Counted from the stretch's first letter, positions 1-6,342 are shown. The stretch is 7,797 nucleotides of DNA from Deltaproteobacteria bacterium (GCA_021802685.1 JAJZRM010000121.1:1-7797); one strand, 5' to 3'. Notes: a model not told the origin generated them from the letters alone. Made by a program: numbers and translations.

Positions 1-309
1 GGGCGGAAGTCCGGCGGCAGCTCGGCGGCCAGGAGATCACCCCGGGAGGAGATACCTGCCGAATTGAAGGCGCAGGTCGACCGGGAATTCCTCAGGCGCC
101 ACTACGAGCGGTGGCCCGACGAGCCGGTGCCGGCGCTCGGAGGGAAAACCCCGAAAGCCGCGGTCAGGACGAAGAAGGGTCGTCAGGCGGTGATCGAGCT
201 CCTCAAGGATTTCGAGATTCACGAGGCGAGAAAAGCGTCGAGAGAAGGCGGCGAACCATTCGACTTCGGCTTCCTGTGGAAGCGGCTGGGGTTGGAGAAG
301 AAACGATGA
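1..309 (+). CDS. SEC-C/DUF2384-like protein, C-terminal fragment (5' end outside window)
   Basis: The frame is open from the first base and ends with TGA at 307-309, giving about 102 residues of a protein that begins left of the window. A TTG at 64 could be read as a start, but the open frame upstream and the family resemblance favour a truncated longer protein. The visible part has an HYERWPDEPVPALGGKTP segment (around positions 100-155), then a charged helix and a closing EPFDFGFLWKRLGL block. From memory, this W-x-D-x-P-x-PALGGKTP-x-x-A block is found at the C-terminus of SEC-C-motif proteins and resembles the LGGKTP motif of the Xre/MbcA/ParS toxin-binding domain (DUF2384). No SEC-C cysteines are visible in this part. 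Molecular function is unknown. It lies just upstream of a Fic remnant on the same strand, but a link between them is only a guess. Confidence 0.6.
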   Translation, partial: GRKSGGSSAARRSPREEIPAELKAQVDREFLRRHYERWPDEPVPALGGKTPKAAVRTKKGRQAVIELLKDFEIHEARKASREGGEPFDFGFLWKRLGLEKKR

Positions 310-311
310 CG

Positions 312-340
312 TTGGCCATGCGGAAAATATAGGCCATAAT
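312..340 (+). promoter_or_regulatory. Candidate sigma70 promoter for the Fic remnant
   Basis: TTGGCC at 312-317 (4 of 6 matches to TTGACA) and CATAAT at 335-340 (5 of 6 matches to TATAAT) are separated by exactly 17 bases. A transcript would start near 347, about 14 bases before the ATG at 361. This stretch is much more AT-rich than its surroundings. The arms of a perfect inverted repeat overlap the -35 end and the predicted start site. The call rests on consensus matching only. Confidence 0.45.
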
Positions 341-350
341 CTCCGCATGG
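316..350. repeat. Perfect 9-bp inverted repeat, probable operator
   Basis: CCATGCGGA at 316-324 and TCCGCATGG at 342-350 are exact reverse complements with a 17-base spacer. The half-sites flank the -10 element: one overlaps the -35 end and spacer, the other covers the expected transcription start. No T-run follows and the loop is long, so an intrinsic terminator for the upstream gene is less likely than a protein-binding operator. The binding protein is unknown. Confidence 0.5.
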
Positions 351-360
351 GGTGCGGTGA

Positions 361-771
361 ATGAGCAATTATACATATGATTTAGCGGACTGGCGGAACG
401 CGACGCTTACTACGGCGGGTTGGAGGAAACGCAGAAGGGAACGCTCGACATCACGGAGCGCCTCGGCTGGTTTTTGGGGTGCCTGGACCGTTCCTTCGAC
501 GAGGCGGAGAGAACGCTTGCCGCGGTGTTCCGGAAGGCCCGTTTCCGGGGCTCCCACGGCGGGGCGTCGTTCAACGAGCGGCAGAGTCTCATGCTCAACA
601 AGTTGCTGGACGGGATCGAGGGCAAACTGACCTCGTCGAAATGGGCGAAGATGGCGAAGTGCTCGCGATACTGGGCTGCGCGACATCGCCGACCTCGTGG
701 ACCGCGGCATCCTGTCGAAGGACCCGGCCGGGGGCCGAAGCACAAACTACTCTCTGGTCCAGCCGGAATAA
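361..771 (+). pseudogene. Fic family (DUF4172-type) protein, decayed: core deleted and frameshifted
   Basis: Fic proteins transfer AMP or related groups to target proteins through an HPFxxGNGR motif. This copy cannot do so because the whole core is absent. The C-terminal part is clear in the frame starting at 381: an AERDAYYGGLEETQKGTLDIT stretch, WFLGCLDRSFDEAE, then a winged-helix-like tail with FNERQSLMLNKLLDG and GKLTSSKWAKMAKCS. At about 666 the frame breaks (equivalent to +1 or -2). The correct continuation is in the next frame: LRDIADLVDRGILSKDPAGG and NYSLVQPE, ending with TAA at 769-771. The ATG at 361 opens a different frame reading MSNYTYDLADW, which resembles the usual Y-I-Y/W-x-x-x-D-W start of DUF4172. 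The simplest reading is an internal deletion of roughly 200 or more codons joining start to tail around 385-400. The C-terminal assignment is firm; the N-terminal match is tentative. Confidence 0.75.
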
Positions 772-788
772 GCCGCCAGGAATGCCAG

Positions 789-806
789 AGCCCCCGAAAG
801 GGGGCT
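789..806. terminator. Intrinsic hairpin terminator between convergent genes
   Basis: AGCCCCC (789-795), a GAAA tetraloop (796-799) and GGGGGCT (800-806) form a perfect 7-bp GC-rich stem. On the + strand it is followed by TATTCATC, only moderately T-rich. It begins 17 bases after the Fic remnant stop and 33 bases beyond the stop of the convergent response regulator, so it may serve both directions. Confidence 0.7.
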
Positions 807-838
807 TATTCATCGGGGGCGGAGGCAACAGCGGTTTT

Positions 839-1195
839 TTAGGATTCCACGAGCAGTTTTTTCAGCCGGTCCGGTTCCAGCGGTTTCACCAGGAAGGCGA
901 GCGGCTTGAGTTCCTCCGCCGCCCGGACGGTTTTATCGTCGTCGTAACCGGTCATGAAGATCACCGGGATCCCCAGGCGGCCGATGATCTCCCGGGCGGC
1001 GGCCAGCCCGTCGATCGAACCGTGGATGGTGATGTCCATGAGGACGACGTCCGGCTTTTGCGACTCCGCGGCCCGGATCGCGTCCTCGCCGCTCGTCACG
1101 ATGTCCAGGACGGAGCAGCCCCACCCCGGTATCGCCTCGGCAAGGGCCATTGCATGGATGACCTCGTCCTCGACGATGAGCACCTTCCGGGCCAT
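839..1195 (-). CDS. Single-domain response regulator (receiver only)
   Basis: A 118-residue CheY-like receiver domain with no output domain. The acidic pair is in VLIVEDE (E9, D10), the phospho-acceptor is D54 in VVLMDITI, the switch Thr is T82 in FMTGY, and the conserved Lys is K104 in VKPLE. The MDITIHGSIDG pattern is typical of stand-alone receivers that relay phosphate for PAS-type hybrid or orphan histidine kinases. The frame stays open upstream to 1264, but the ATG at 1195 gives MARKVLIVEDE, the normal receiver start. The nearest strong GGAGG is about 30 bases upstream, so the start site has a weak Shine-Dalgarno. A possible -35 (TTGAAA, 1278-1283) and an AT-rich TATACAAT block (1266-1273) lie upstream but are poorly spaced. 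No kinase is encoded nearby. It is convergent with the Fic remnant. Confidence 0.93.
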   Translation of the reverse strand: MARKVLIVEDEVIHAMALAEAIPGWGCSVLDIVTSGEDAIRAAESQKPDVVLMDITIHGSIDGLAAAREIIGRLGIPVIFMTGYDDDKTVRAAEELKPLAFLVKPLEPDRLKKLLVES

Positions 1196-1289
1196 GTTAC
1201 GTCCGTTCCACGGGTTTTCGCCTGACCTCCACCGCTCCGAGATGCCGCCGGACCACAATCGCAAAATTGTATACGAGTTTCAAGCCCGG

Positions 1290-1311
1290 CGATCCGGTGC
1301 GTGGCGGATCG
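1290..1311 (-). terminator. Hairpin downstream of the DUF302 gene
   Basis: CGATCCG (1290-1296) and CGGATCG (1305-1311) form a perfect 7-bp stem with an 8-base loop, 13 bases past the DUF302 stop. No T-run follows on the - strand, so this may be a weak terminator, an mRNA 3' stabiliser, or a binding site upstream of the response regulator. Confidence 0.35.
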
Positions 1312-1324
1312 TGATCCCGCATGC

Positions 1325-1777
1325 CTATTCCAGGGCCTTGTCGGTCATCGCGTCGAGCGCCTTTTCCAGCGCCTGGACCGCATCGTCCTTCCCTCGGATC
1401 CCGTGGCGCTCCTTCAGGTATGACGGCGCGTTGTAGCCGAGCCATACCTTGCCGTTCGCGTCCTCCCATGCCAGCGCCTTGAACGGCAGGTCGATGGCAA
1501 CCGTGGGGGCGGCCACCATCAAGGGAGTTCCCCCCTTCGGATTCCCGAAGATCAGGAGTTGCGTCGGCCGCATCTTGAGCCCGACTTTCTCCGCCTCTGC
1601 CGCGTGGTCGATTCGGGCGAAGACCGTCATCCCCTTCGATTGCAGGACCGTCACCAGGCGGTCCAGCGTTTCCGGGACCAAATAACGGCTGGGTTTGCCG
1701 ATAAACCCCTCCGATCCGGCCCATGCGTTGAATCCAACCAGCAGCAGCGCGATCGCCAGAACGGTTTTCCGCATCAT
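1325..1777 (-). CDS. DUF302 family protein, secreted
   Basis: A 150-residue protein starting MMRKTVLAIALLLVGFNAWA, a clear Sec signal peptide with probable cleavage after AWA (about residue 20). The rest matches the DUF302 fold: a VLQSKGMTVFARIDHAAEA block, the MRPTQLLIFGNPKGGTPLM core, then VAIDLPFKALAWED and a WLGYN segment. DUF302 proteins have no established biochemical role. The start is chosen because the signal peptide begins there and AGAGGGG and GGAGGG lie immediately upstream; the second Met at 1774 is equally workable. It lies 44 bases downstream of the DUF547 gene on the same strand and is probably the last gene of that operon. Export to the periplasm is predicted. Confidence 0.9.
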   Translation of the reverse strand: MMRKTVLAIALLLVGFNAWAGSEGFIGKPSRYLVPETLDRLVTVLQSKGMTVFARIDHAAEAEKVGLKMRPTQLLIFGNPKGGTPLMVAAPTVAIDLPFKALAWEDANGKVWLGYNAPSYLKERHGIRGKDDAVQALEKALDAMTDKALE

Positions 1778-1799
1778 GCCCCTCTGACCCTCCATGATT

Positions 1800-1816
1800 C
1801 CGGAGATATTCTCCGG
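1800..1816 (-). repeat. Intercistronic hairpin between the DUF547 and DUF302 genes
   Basis: CCGGAGA (1800-1806) and TCTCCGG (1810-1816) are exact reverse complements separated by 3 bases, 5 bases after the DUF547 stop. No T-run follows. It could stabilise the upstream message, attenuate transcription, or bind a regulator. Its perfect symmetry and position make chance unlikely, but its role is unknown. Confidence 0.45.
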
Positions 1817-1821
1817 GGATT

Positions 1822-2689
1822 TTATGGCGCGTTGATTCGCCAGTCGTAGTCGTACGAGATCTTCCCGCGGAACTCCTTCAACCGGCTTGCGATGTCGGGG
1901 GCTGCATATTGTCGCAGGTGGCGGAGAACGGCCTCGTCGGATTCCCCGAAATCCGCCTGGAACCAATCGTAGATACTCGACAGATAAAGCCTCTCCCCCG
2001 CAAACCGGACCCCCCTTGAGTGGTTCACGTACTCCCGGGCCCACTTCTCCAGGAGGAGTTCCATGTTCTCCGGGGTGTACGCTTGCGGTTGAAGGTTGGG
2101 GCATCCCAGGCTTGCGCAATTGACGGCGTAATGGACCCGGTTGTCCTTCCACAAGGGGCGCAGGATCCGGTGCTCCATGTCGTCCAGGCTCACGGCCTGT
2201 CCCTGGATCGTCAGCAGTTTCGCCCCCCCAGGGGCCGCGGCTGAAAATCCCCGGGGAGATGTCGATGTCCCGGATGCTCTCCACCGGGTAATGATCGAGC
2301 ACGACCTTGACCGTCAAGGCATTGTACAGGTTGATCCAGTACGCCTTCTGCCCTGACCGGTTGAGCCGTGTCACTTGCACCGTCTGGAGGTATCGGACAT
2401 AGTCGTCCAGCGCCTTCCTGTCGTCCGGCGTCACGGAAGCGTACCGCGCCCGGTGGATGCCGGTCGAGTGGCCCGTCTCGATGTACTTTTTCAGAAACCG
2501 GTCCCAGGGAGCATGATCCACCCGCTCCGTTGCCGCGGAATCGCCGGCCGCCCAGAAAGGCCACGGCTCGGCCTTCGGAGCGGCGGCGGCCGGGGCGGCG
2601 CCGAGCGCAAGAAGCAGCACCGGGAGAAGGAGCGAGGATCCGATTCCCGCCGATGTGCTCCTCCCCGCCCCCTTGGCGGACCCGCGCAC
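1822..2689 (-). pseudogene. DUF547 family secreted protein, single-base frameshift
   Basis: GTG at 2689 starts 4 bases after the TVP38 stop, with AAGGAAG seven bases upstream, inside the end of TVP38. The product begins with a basic segment and a long hydrophobic run (SLLLPVLLLALGAAPAAAA, residues 19-37), a signal peptide. The DUF547 core follows: KAYWINLYNALTVKVVLDHY (115-134), then SIRDIDISPGIFSRGPWG. At a run of seven G (2223-2229) the frame breaks. With one G removed it continues GAKLLTIQG, HYAVNCASLGCPNLQP (two Cys, 191 and 196) and LSSIYDWFQADFG, ending with TAA at 1822-1824, 288 residues in all. The corrected length and motif order fit the family, so the break is either a sequencing/assembly error in a homopolymer or a recent or phase-variable mutation. 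Function of DUF547 is unknown; export is predicted. Confidence 0.85.
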
Positions 2690-2693
2690 CGCG

Positions 2694-3398
2694 TCACTTC
2701 CTTTCCAGGGGGAGGGCGTTCCCTTCCCGGCGCTTCCTCACCGCCTTGACGATTGTGGGCAGGAGGGCGAACAGGCCCAACAGCGCGAACGACCCGAGCA
2801 CGCGGGGCCCTGCGACCTGGCCCACGCTCTCTATGGCGGCGAGGCTTGCCCCCGCGTTCACGAAGACCAGGCTCCCCGGCAGGATCCCGAACAGCGTGCC
2901 CAACGCGTAGGTCCGCAGCGGCAGTCCCGTGACGCCGCACGCCAGGTTGACCAGGAAAAACGGGAACGCCGGGACCAGGCGCAGGAAGAGCAGGTAGGAG
3001 AGGCCGTTCTCCCGCAACCCCCGGTCGATCCCTTCCATCCGCCCTCCGAATTTCCTCAACACCCAGTCCCGCAGCAGCGTCCGGCTGACCAGGAACGCCA
3101 GGACCGCCCCGATGGTTGCCCCCGTCACGACGAACAGCGTCCCCTGGAGGACCCCGAAGACCGCTCCCGCGGCAAGCGAGAGGATCGCCGCACCCGGAAG
3201 GGAAAAAGCCGTCTGGAGGATGTAGATCAGTACGAACCCCGCGGCGAACGGTACGGCGTGCGTCATGCGCAGATCCGCCAGGAGCGCCCGGTTCGCCTTG
3301 AGGCTTTCCAGCGTCAGGTACTTCCCCGCGCCGAAGAAGTAAAAAGCCGCCAGGACCCCGGCGAACACCGCGACGAGCAGAATCTTCCGGACCTTCAT
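2694..3398 (-). CDS. TVP38/TMEM64 family inner-membrane protein
   Basis: A 234-residue polytopic membrane protein of the TVP38/TMEM64 (SNARE-associated, DedA-related) family. Helices can be seen around residues 5-23, 50-66, 70-108 (paired, with the LPGAAILSLAAGAVFG re-entrant motif), 135-157, 165-185 and 198-216. The family signature block LRLVPAFPFFLVNLACGVTG (139-158) followed by GTLFGILPGSLVFVNAG is intact. The C-terminus is basic. The start codon overlaps the stop of the upstream flavoprotein (ATGA), with AAGGAGAGG just before it, so translation is probably coupled. Relatives act in lipid scrambling or transport, but bacterial members are mostly uncharacterised. From memory, this domain also occurs fused to mercuric-reductase-like flavoproteins, so the adjacency here looks functional. 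Confidence 0.93.
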   Translation of the reverse strand: MKVRKILLVAVFAGVLAAFYFFGAGKYLTLESLKANRALLADLRMTHAVPFAAGFVLIYILQTAFSLPGAAILSLAAGAVFGVLQGTLFVVTGATIGAVLAFLVSRTLLRDWVLRKFGGRMEGIDRGLRENGLSYLLFLRLVPAFPFFLVNLACGVTGLPLRTYALGTLFGILPGSLVFVNAGASLAAIESVGQVAGPRVLGSFALLGLFALLPTIVKAVRKRREGNALPLERK

Positions 3399-4867
3399 CC
3401 GGCCTCTCCTTCCGGCGTGCACGCCCTCCCCTTCAGGTCGAACAGGAAGCGCAGGATCTTCTTCGTCCGGTCGGAGAACAGCTTTTCCGAGTAGTAGGAC
3501 CCGGCGGCCTTCTTCGAGATCTCGGCCAGGGTCGGGTATGCATGGACCGCCCCGGCCAGCGTGGACAGTTTCACGCCCCCGTTGACGGCGGCGATCCATT
3601 CGTGGATCAGCTCACCGGCATGATGCCCGACGATCTGGCACCCGAGCAGCGCGCCCGATGGGGAGACCAGCACTTTGATCTTGCCTTCGGCCTCCCCTTC
3701 CGCCAAAGCGCGGTCGACCTCCCGGAAGTGCGACGTCAGGACGCGGTATTCCACTCCGGCGGCATTCGCCCGCTTCTCGTTCAGGCCGATGCTGGCCACC
3801 TCGGGGTCGGTGTACGTGCACCACGGAACCTTCGCGTAGTCCGCCTTCCGGGGCAGCCGGAGAACCGCGTTGGAGAGGGCGATGCCCGCCTCGTACCCTG
3901 CCACGTGGGTGAACGGGAACACGCCGTTCACGTCCCCGCAGGCGTAGATGTGGGAAACGCTGGTCCGCATCCGGGAATCGGCGGGAACGCCTCGGGGGGA
4001 GAATTCGACGCCGGCCGCCGGAAGCTCCAGCCCCTCCACGTTCGGTTTCCGGCCCGCGGCCACCAGCAGGACGTTCCCCTCGATGGTCCGCGGCTCTCCC
4101 TCGCCCTTTGACGGACCTACCCGCAGCAGGATGGAGGAACCGACGGAAGCCGCTTTCATCGCCTTTGTGCCTGTCAGGACCGTAACGCCTTCGGCTTCGA
4201 GCCGATTCCGCAGGATCGCGGCGATGTCCGGGTCTTCAGGACCCAGCAGCTGCTCCCCGTATTCGACCACCGTGACCATCGACCCAAGACGGCGGAACGC
4301 CTGGGCCATCTCGACGCCGATCGGACCGCCTCCGAGGATCACCAGGTGGCCCGGCAACTCCCGCTGGGAAAAGACCGTCTCATTGGTCCAGTACGGCACA
4401 TCCGAAAGCCCCTCGACGGGCGGCAGGGATGGGCTCGAACCGGTCGCGACGATCCACGCCCGGGCGGTGAAACGATCGCCGTCCACGGAAACGGTGTGGT
4501 CGTCCGTAAACCGCGGCACCCCGAACCGGACCGCGGCGCCGAGCTTGCAGAACCGCTCCGGAGAATCGTGCTCCTGGATCGTGTCGATCACCGACCGCAC
4601 CCGGGCCATGACCGCGGCGAGATCCACCGGCGGCAGCGCCACCTCGGGAAGTCCGAACTGTTTCGCCCGCCGGGCCAGGGACCAGACCCCCGCCGAACGG
4701 ATCAGCGTCTTGGAAGGAACGCACCCGAAATGGAGGCAGTCGCCTCCCAGTTTCTTCGCCTTCTCGACGAGGATCGTCTTCGCGCCGAACTGCGCCGCCC
4801 CCGCCGCCGCCGTCAGCCCCGCCGCGCCGCCGCCGAGAATCCCGAGATCGTATTCGTACGCCGCCAT
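3395..4867 (-). CDS. Mercuric-reductase-like FAD/NAD(P)-dependent disulfide oxidoreductase
   Basis: A 490-residue class I pyridine nucleotide-disulfide oxidoreductase. It shows the FAD-binding GGGAAG motif (12-17), the redox-active pair C44 and C49 in GGDCLHFGCVPSKTL, a second Rossmann motif GGGPIGVE (179-186), the FAD-contacting YACGDV (308-313) and a dimerisation domain ending in HAYPTLAE (442-449). In dihydrolipoamide dehydrogenase the residue before Pro is the catalytic His. Here it is Tyr444, as in MerA-type enzymes. The N-terminal NmerA domain and the C-terminal Cys-Cys pair of true MerA are missing, so mercury reduction is doubtful. The substrate is probably a thiol, disulfide or quinone-like electron carrier, but this cannot be decided from sequence. 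ATG at 4867 follows AAAGGAGGGG with good spacing. It heads a tight gene set with TVP38, DUF547 and DUF302. Confidence 0.92.
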   Translation of the reverse strand: MAAYEYDLGILGGGAAGLTAAAGAAQFGAKTILVEKAKKLGGDCLHFGCVPSKTLIRSAGVWSLARRAKQFGLPEVALPPVDLAAVMARVRSVIDTIQEHDSPERFCKLGAAVRFGVPRFTDDHTVSVDGDRFTARAWIVATGSSPSLPPVEGLSDVPYWTNETVFSQRELPGHLVILGGGPIGVEMAQAFRRLGSMVTVVEYGEQLLGPEDPDIAAILRNRLEAEGVTVLTGTKAMKAASVGSSILLRVGPSKGEGEPRTIEGNVLLVAAGRKPNVEGLELPAAGVEFSPRGVPADSRMRTSVSHIYACGDVNGVFPFTHVAGYEAGIALSNAVLRLPRKADYAKVPWCTYTDPEVASIGLNEKRANAAGVEYRVLTSHFREVDRALAEGEAEGKIKVLVSPSGALLGCQIVGHHAGELIHEWIAAVNGGVKLSTLAGAVHAYPTLAEISKKAAGSYYSEKLFSDRTKKILRFLFDLKGRACTPEGEAG

Positions 4868-4967
4868 CGGCCCCTCCTTTCGGTTTCCGCTTGTCCATGA
4901 GTCGTTGGCGGCGTAAATACCTTACAAATCCGCATGGGAATCGTTCAATCAATGGATGCGGGGAAAA

Positions 4968-4991
4968 TCCGACAAGTTCCACCCCGTCGGA
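4968..4991 (-). terminator. Possible weak terminator after the HTH/zinc-ribbon gene
   Basis: On the - strand TCCGAC and GTCGGA form a 6-bp stem with a 12-base loop, followed by TTTT, 21 bases past the regulator stop. The stem is short. The rest of the 145-base gap before the flavoprotein should hold that operon's promoter, but I found no convincing -35/-10 pair (TTGATT/TTGAAC around 4943-4953 lacks a good partner). Confidence 0.3.
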
Positions 4992-5012
4992 ATCCCGAAT
5001 GGGTCCGTGAAA

Positions 5013-5336
5013 TCATCCCTCCACCCGGAAGGACGGGTCGGAGATGAACTCCCCCTTGCAGACCGGGCACCGCCCCGGGCTGCTGAGCCGGTGGCGTTTC
5101 CGGAACACGAAACCGCAATCGCGGCACCGGGCGGGAACCCGTTCCAGGCGCCGACCCTCCGCGCGAAGGGTTCTCCTTAAATGTTCCAGGTGCTCCCCGA
5201 TCTCCCGTTCCGGCCTTCGAACCGCCGCGGATATCTCCTTCGTGTTGCAAGGCCCCTGCGAAAGGAGGGAGAGAATCCTGTGCCGGATCGTTTCCGTTTC
5301 CTCGGACGGAGTGGGAGGGTCCTTGTGAATTCGCAT
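5013..5336 (-). CDS. COG3357-type transcriptional regulator (HTH plus zinc ribbon)
   Basis: A 107-residue protein. Residues 14-65 form a winged-helix-like segment (IRHRILSLLSQGPCNTKEIS, then REIGEHLEHLRRTL). Residues 71-93 form a zinc ribbon with two CxxC knuckles, C71/C74 and C90/C93, separated by 15 residues. This layout matches the predicted HTH/zinc-ribbon regulators of COG3357, common in archaea and deltaproteobacteria. The frame is open upstream, but ATG at 5336 has GGAGGAGG at ideal spacing, and the extra N-terminal part would overlap the divergent promoter region. It lies 145 bases upstream of the flavoprotein operon on the same strand and 103 bases from the divergent NmrA-like gene, so either could be a target. 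Whether the ribbon senses metal or only supports the fold is not visible. Confidence 0.85.
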   Translation of the reverse strand: MRIHKDPPTPSEETETIRHRILSLLSQGPCNTKEISAAVRRPEREIGEHLEHLRRTLRAEGRRLERVPARCRDCGFVFRKRHRLSSPGRCPVCKGEFISDPSFRVEG

Positions 5337-5355
5337 GCGTCGCCTCCTCCAAGCG

Positions 5356-5385
5356 ATTTTACCGAAACCCGCGGATCCCTTCCAA
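5356..5385 (-). promoter_or_regulatory. Candidate promoter of the HTH/zinc-ribbon gene
   Basis: On the - strand TTGGAA (5380-5385, 4 of 6 matches) and TAAAAT (5356-5361, 5 of 6 matches) are 18 bases apart. Transcription would start around 5349, leaving a short leader with the Shine-Dalgarno before ATG 5336. No comparable pair is obvious for the divergent + strand gene in this 103-base gap. Confidence 0.4.
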
Positions 5386-5439
5386 AACGAGTGGAATCTT
5401 AAAAAGACAAACGAGGGAAAACCGAAGAGGAGGATTGCG

Positions 5440-6342
5440 ATGAAATCCCCTTTCGTGATCTGCGGAGCGACAGGCAACGTCGGTTACAAACTCGCGGAGG
5501 CCCTTCTGGCCGCAGGGGAACCGGTTCGCGCCATCGGGAGGGAGCGCGTCCGTCTCAGCCCTCTGGCCGCGAAAGGGGCGGAACCTTGGCCGGGCGACAT
5601 CGAGGATGCGGCGTTCCTGGGGAAGGCGTTCTCGGGCGCCCGCGGCGTCTTCGTCCTGATCCCGCCGAAGCACAATGCCCCCGATTTCCGGGGGTACCAG
5701 GCCCATGTGAGCGGGTCCCTCGTTTCCGCCCTCGCGAAGGCACATGTCCCGCGCATCGTCACCTTGAGCAGCATCGGGGCGCACCTGACCGAGGGCACCG
5801 GGCCGATCCTCGGATTGCACAACCTGGAGGAAAAGGTGAACAACCTGCCGAACGCGGGAGCGGTCCACTTGCGGGCCGCCTACTTCATGGAAAACCACCT
5901 GTGGAGCATCCCCGTCATCCGGGCGCAGGGGGTCAACGGCAGCCCGATCCGGCCCGACGCGGCGATCCCGATGGTCGCGACGAAGGACATCGCGAATGAG
6001 GCCGCGCGCCAGATGGCGAGAGGTTCCTTCAAAGGCCACGAGGTCCGCTACCTTCTCGGCCCGGCGGACCTGACGATGTCCGAAGCCACCCGCGTCCTCG
6101 GCGAGGCCGTGGGAAAACCGGAGCTGAATTATGTACAGTTCCCGGAGGACGGGTTCCGCCATGCGATGTCCGGAATCGGGATGTCCCGCAGCGTGATCGA
6201 GGCGATGATCGAGATGCAGCGGGGCTTCAACGCCGGGAAGATCCGCCCCAGCCGGGAAAGGGACGCCGAGAGCACGACGCCTTCGACCCTGGAAGAGTTC
6301 GCGAACGCCGTCTTCGCCCGGGCGTACCGGGCGGCGGCGTGA
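5440..6342 (+). CDS. NmrA-like NAD(P)-binding protein (atypical SDR)
   Basis: A 300-residue atypical short-chain dehydrogenase/reductase. The N-terminus VICGATGNVGYKLAEALL carries the GxxGxxG dinucleotide motif (G9, G12, G15). GDIED (52-56) marks the end of the third strand, VTLSSIGA (107-114) the strand that carries Ser in classical members, and LRAAYFMEN (144-152) is the hallmark substrate-pocket block of the NmrA/QorB/azoreductase-like group. The YxxxK catalytic pair is not recognisable at the usual place (GLHNLEEKV occupies it), so it may act as a redox sensor or a reductase of unusual type. GAGGAGG lies seven bases before ATG 5440; the longer in-frame reading from 5335 would start in the neighbour's leader and is rejected. 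It is divergent from the HTH/zinc-ribbon gene, a frequent arrangement for a regulator and its target. Confidence 0.9.
   Translation: MKSPFVICGATGNVGYKLAEALLAAGEPVRAIGRERVRLSPLAAKGAEPWPGDIEDAAFLGKAFSGARGVFVLIPPKHNAPDFRGYQAHVSGSLVSALAKAHVPRIVTLSSIGAHLTEGTGPILGLHNLEEKVNNLPNAGAVHLRAAYFMENHLWSIPVIRAQGVNGSPIRPDAAIPMVATKDIANEAARQMARGSFKGHEVRYLLGPADLTMSEATRVLGEAVGKPELNYVQFPEDGFRHAMSGIGMSRSVIEAMIEMQRGFNAGKIRPSRERDAESTTPSTLEEFANAVFARAYRAAA

Noticed and set aside
479..1225. A 248-codon open frame on the + strand spanning the Fic remnant and the response regulator.
   Set aside because: It passes through the terminator hairpin and runs antisense to the receiver domain; no motif is seen.
1325..2689. A continuous 454-codon open frame covering both the DUF547 N-terminus and DUF302, suggesting a fusion protein.
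   Set aside because: The middle ~150 codons are the wrong frame of the DUF547 C-terminal half, which shows clear DUF547 motifs one frame over. The DUF302 part has its own signal peptide and ribosome binding site. The fusion is an artefact of the G7 frameshift and low stop frequency at high GC.
2655..3494. A 279-codon open frame on the + strand.
   Set aside because: It is antisense to the TVP38 gene, and its Arg/Gln/Glu-rich product is typical of a GC-rich shadow frame.
3395..4867. Annotation as merA, implying a mercury resistance operon.
   Set aside because: There is no NmerA domain, no C-terminal Cys pair, and no merR, merT or merP nearby.
3948..4916. A 322-codon open frame on the + strand.
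   Set aside because: It is entirely antisense to the well-supported flavoprotein and its product has no recognisable motif.
5359..6162. A 267-codon open frame on the - strand.
   Set aside because: It is antisense to the NmrA-like gene, which has a strong ribosome binding site and clear Rossmann motifs.
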